The translations under genes and the position numbers were made by a program. DNA of 6,359 bases from Streptomyces sp. NRRL F-2664 (GTDB lineage Bacteria; Actinomycetota; Actinomycetes; Streptomycetales; Streptomycetaceae), in the NCBI RefSeq assembly GCF_000719345.1, contig NZ_JOFX01000131.1, forward strand, positions 1 to 6,359, in the 5' to 3' direction. The notes under the pieces were generated by a model. The model worked only from the letters and a program-made list of their open reading frames with translations, was not told the origin of the DNA and did not search any database. Shown here piece by piece: positions 5,121 through 6,359 of the stretch (positions within the stretch are counted from its first letter, which is position 1; every line of letters begins with the position of its first letter).

Positions 5121-5519
5121 CGTCACGATATCTGCTAAGAATGATCTCATCCATATCGCTGACCGGCCCCGCGGAAAGGTCCACCAGACGCCACGCCTCG
5201 AAAAACCGTCCGCTCACGACCTGCAATCACATCACCGGCAATGCCCGCCGCGGCCTGAGCAACCAGCCGCTTACCGCTTCTTCACGCCCTCAGGCGATCA
5301 CACCACCGACACGTGACAGCACCCGATCCTTCGGTGACTCGCCGAGATGTTGGCGGGACACACCGGACACGGCAGGATGAGCCTAGGCCGCGGGCCCAGG
5401 ATCGCTCCGCAGCCGTCCTCACCGGTGCGGCCCTTCTCGTGCCACGGCTCAACCCGAGCCGATCGCATTGCTCCCCAACTCGTTGCCGTTCCGAGCCGCC
5501 CACCCAACAGGCTTTTGAT

Positions 5520-6359
5520 TCATCCCATGAGGAGCGTGTAAGGCGAGGAATCTTGCAGGCCTACCAGTTTGCGAGTTATCCAGCTGTCGCGGATTGTTTG
5601 GAGTGTGGATATCCACTGATGCTCAGGAGACCCCGCCGCGGACATGGGATCCGCCGGGTTGCTTTTCTTGAAGGCGTCGAAGTTCCTTACCAGAACGATC
5701 ACGCTCCTCCTGAAATTCACAAGCGAATCATCCGCGTATCCATTGCCGAGCTGCTGCAGATATTGCTGGGGGCCTTCGGCGATGCGGTACAAATTCATAT
5801 GCTCCCTGGAGTTGTAGATAAAGGCTTCAAAGCGGGTGCTTCCCCAGCCGTTCCAGGCCTGCTCGGAAATTTCCAAGAATCGGCGGTGGAGGGCTTTGCG
5901 ATCTTCTTCCTTCCGTATTTGCGCCTCTTTCATCCGCATCTCCTCCTCTTCTTTCCTCCGAGTTTCCCCGGAGGTCGGATATCTGGCCTCTAGGTCGTCG
6001 GTGAGGTTACGGTCTGCTGCAACAGGACTCTTATGCGGCGAGGCATTGGCTTCGGGATTTACGGCTTCCAGTGCGTTCTGCTGCGCCGACTGCTCTGACG
6101 CATCCGTTCTGTCGCCCGGAACAGAGATGCTGCGCCCTGACACCGGACTGCGCTCGGGATCTTCAAATGCCTGTGGGCTGCGGCGCGGTTTTAGCTGGAG
6201 GTAGCCTGTGGGATCGGTGTATTCGACTGGGTTGGCTGCGAAGGCTTGGTATTTGTTGAGGGGTGTGGGGTGGGGGTCGCGGGTGGTGAAGCGGCCGGTT
6301 TCGGTGTGGTAGAGGCGGGCGGGGGTGTAGTCGGTGCCGTTCTCGGTGTTGGCGTACTC
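5520..6359 (-). CDS. Rhs/YD-repeat protein, C-terminal part with unassigned variable tip
   Basis: The frame is open from the right edge to TGA 5520-5522, giving 279 residues in the window; the start lies outside. Residues 1-52 are the conserved end of an Rhs core: a YTPARLYHTETGRFTTRDP block (11-29), LNKYQAFAANPVEYTDPTG (34-52). In polymorphic toxins this DPxG border marks where the constant shell ends and the variable effector begins. The tail (53-279) has three parts: a Ser/Pro/Asp-rich, probably disordered linker (57-130); a highly charged Glu/Lys/Arg helix (about 132-160); and a probably alpha-helical domain (about 160-279) rich in aromatic residues, including QAWNGWGSTRFEAF (167-180). 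I see no HNH, Ntox or deaminase-like motif. Core codons mostly end in G or C, whereas the tail uses many A/T-ending codons, as expected of an exchanged tip. Toxin activity is inference from the family. Confidence 0.85.
   Translation of the reverse strand, partial: EYANTENGTDYTPARLYHTETGRFTTRDPHPTPLNKYQAFAANPVEYTDPTGYLQLKPRRSPQAFEDPERSPVSGRSISVPGDRTDASEQSAQQNALEAVNPEANASPHKSPVAADRNLTDDLEARYPTSGETRRKEEEEMRMKEAQIRKEEDRKALHRRFLEISEQAWNGWGSTRFEAFIYNSREHMNLYRIAEGPQQYLQQLGNGYADDSLVNFRRSVIVLVRNFDAFKKSNPADPMSAAGSPEHQWISTLQTIRDSWITRKLVGLQDSSPYTLLMG

Larger units (their letters stand above)
4812..5519. other. Long spacer between convergent genes
   Basis: Between the secreted-protein stop and the Rhs stop lie 708 bases without a convincing gene. 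Open frames exist but look like GC-driven chance. On the minus strand are 4933-5226 (97 residues, interrupted as RNA by the hairpin at 5073-5120) and a 56-residue frame from ATG 5468 to 5298 with GGGGAG just upstream and a CPVCP motif. On the plus strand is 4874-5380. None shows a known domain. The region also holds a dyad at 4893-4912, a short GGCAG/CTGCC repeat (4950-4965) and the strong hairpin. If the Rhs protein has a cognate immunity gene on its downstream side, it would have to be one of the two minus-strand frames named here. Confidence 0.5.

Noticed and set aside
4933..5226. Minus-strand frame of 97 codons (71 from the internal ATG at 5154), with a CSPRGSSSCPADFP-like end suggesting a peptide precursor or immunity protein
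   Set aside because: No ribosome-binding site before the ATG, no clear codon-position bias, overlap with the strong hairpin at 5073-5120, and no modification enzyme nearby. Kept only as a weak immunity candidate in the findings.
5313..5993. Plus-strand frame of 226 codons
   Set aside because: Its longer part is antisense to the Rhs tail, which is continuous in frame with a recognisable Rhs core. It has no ribosome-binding site or known motif.
1..6359. CRISPR array, tRNA or rRNA genes
   Set aside because: No spaced direct repeats, cloverleaf pattern with CCA-like end or rRNA signature was seen on either strand by eye.

Overview
The window looks like a Streptomyces (or close actinomycete) chromosome segment, probably an accessory region. 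The evidence is GC-rich sequence with actinobacterial codon use, a DUF6221-type protein (a family I know almost only from Streptomyces and relatives), Streptomyces-type IS5 and IS21 transposase remnants, and rare TTA leucine codons in two of the small genes. Several genes are noticeably less GC-rich than the IS remnants and the Rhs core, which suggests recent acquisition or relaxed codon selection.

Layout from left to right. (1) Bases 1-314, minus strand: the start of a secreted Rhs/YD-repeat-type protein that runs off the left edge. (2) Bases 315-797: a long divergent intergenic region with a terminator-like hairpin, a perfect 12-bp palindrome and a leader hairpin. (3) Bases 798-1445, plus strand: an orphan NarL/FixJ-type LuxR response regulator with an intact phospho-Asp but a degenerate acidic pocket. 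(4) Bases 1661-1957, minus strand: a small multi-pass membrane protein with a TTA codon. (5) Bases 2188-2652, minus strand: a DUF6221 protein. (6) Bases 2746-4010: a transposon graveyard, made of the 5' end of an IS5-type transposase (plus), broken istB and istA of an IS21 element (minus), a scrap of a second IS5-type transposase (minus) and the 3' part of a third (plus). All are truncated or frameshifted. (7) Bases 4344-4811, plus strand: an unrecognised small secreted protein with two TTA codons and two C-terminal cysteines. (8) Bases 4812-5519: about 0.7 kb between convergent genes, holding a strong hairpin that could be a bidirectional terminator. (9) Bases 5520-6359, minus strand: the 3' end of an Rhs/YD-repeat protein, with its conserved core end followed by a 227-residue variable tail that I cannot assign to any known toxin family.

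Taken together, the window lies between two Rhs-type genes on the same strand: the tail of one on the right and the secretion signal of another on the left. The space between holds an orphan regulator, small membrane, secreted and hypothetical genes, and dead insertion sequences. The most interesting item is the tail of the right-hand Rhs protein, a candidate new polymorphic-toxin tip with no obvious immunity gene directly behind it. How the genes cooperate cannot be shown from sequence alone. The Rhs interpretation of both ends rests on sequence motifs; any regulatory link to the LuxR protein is inference.
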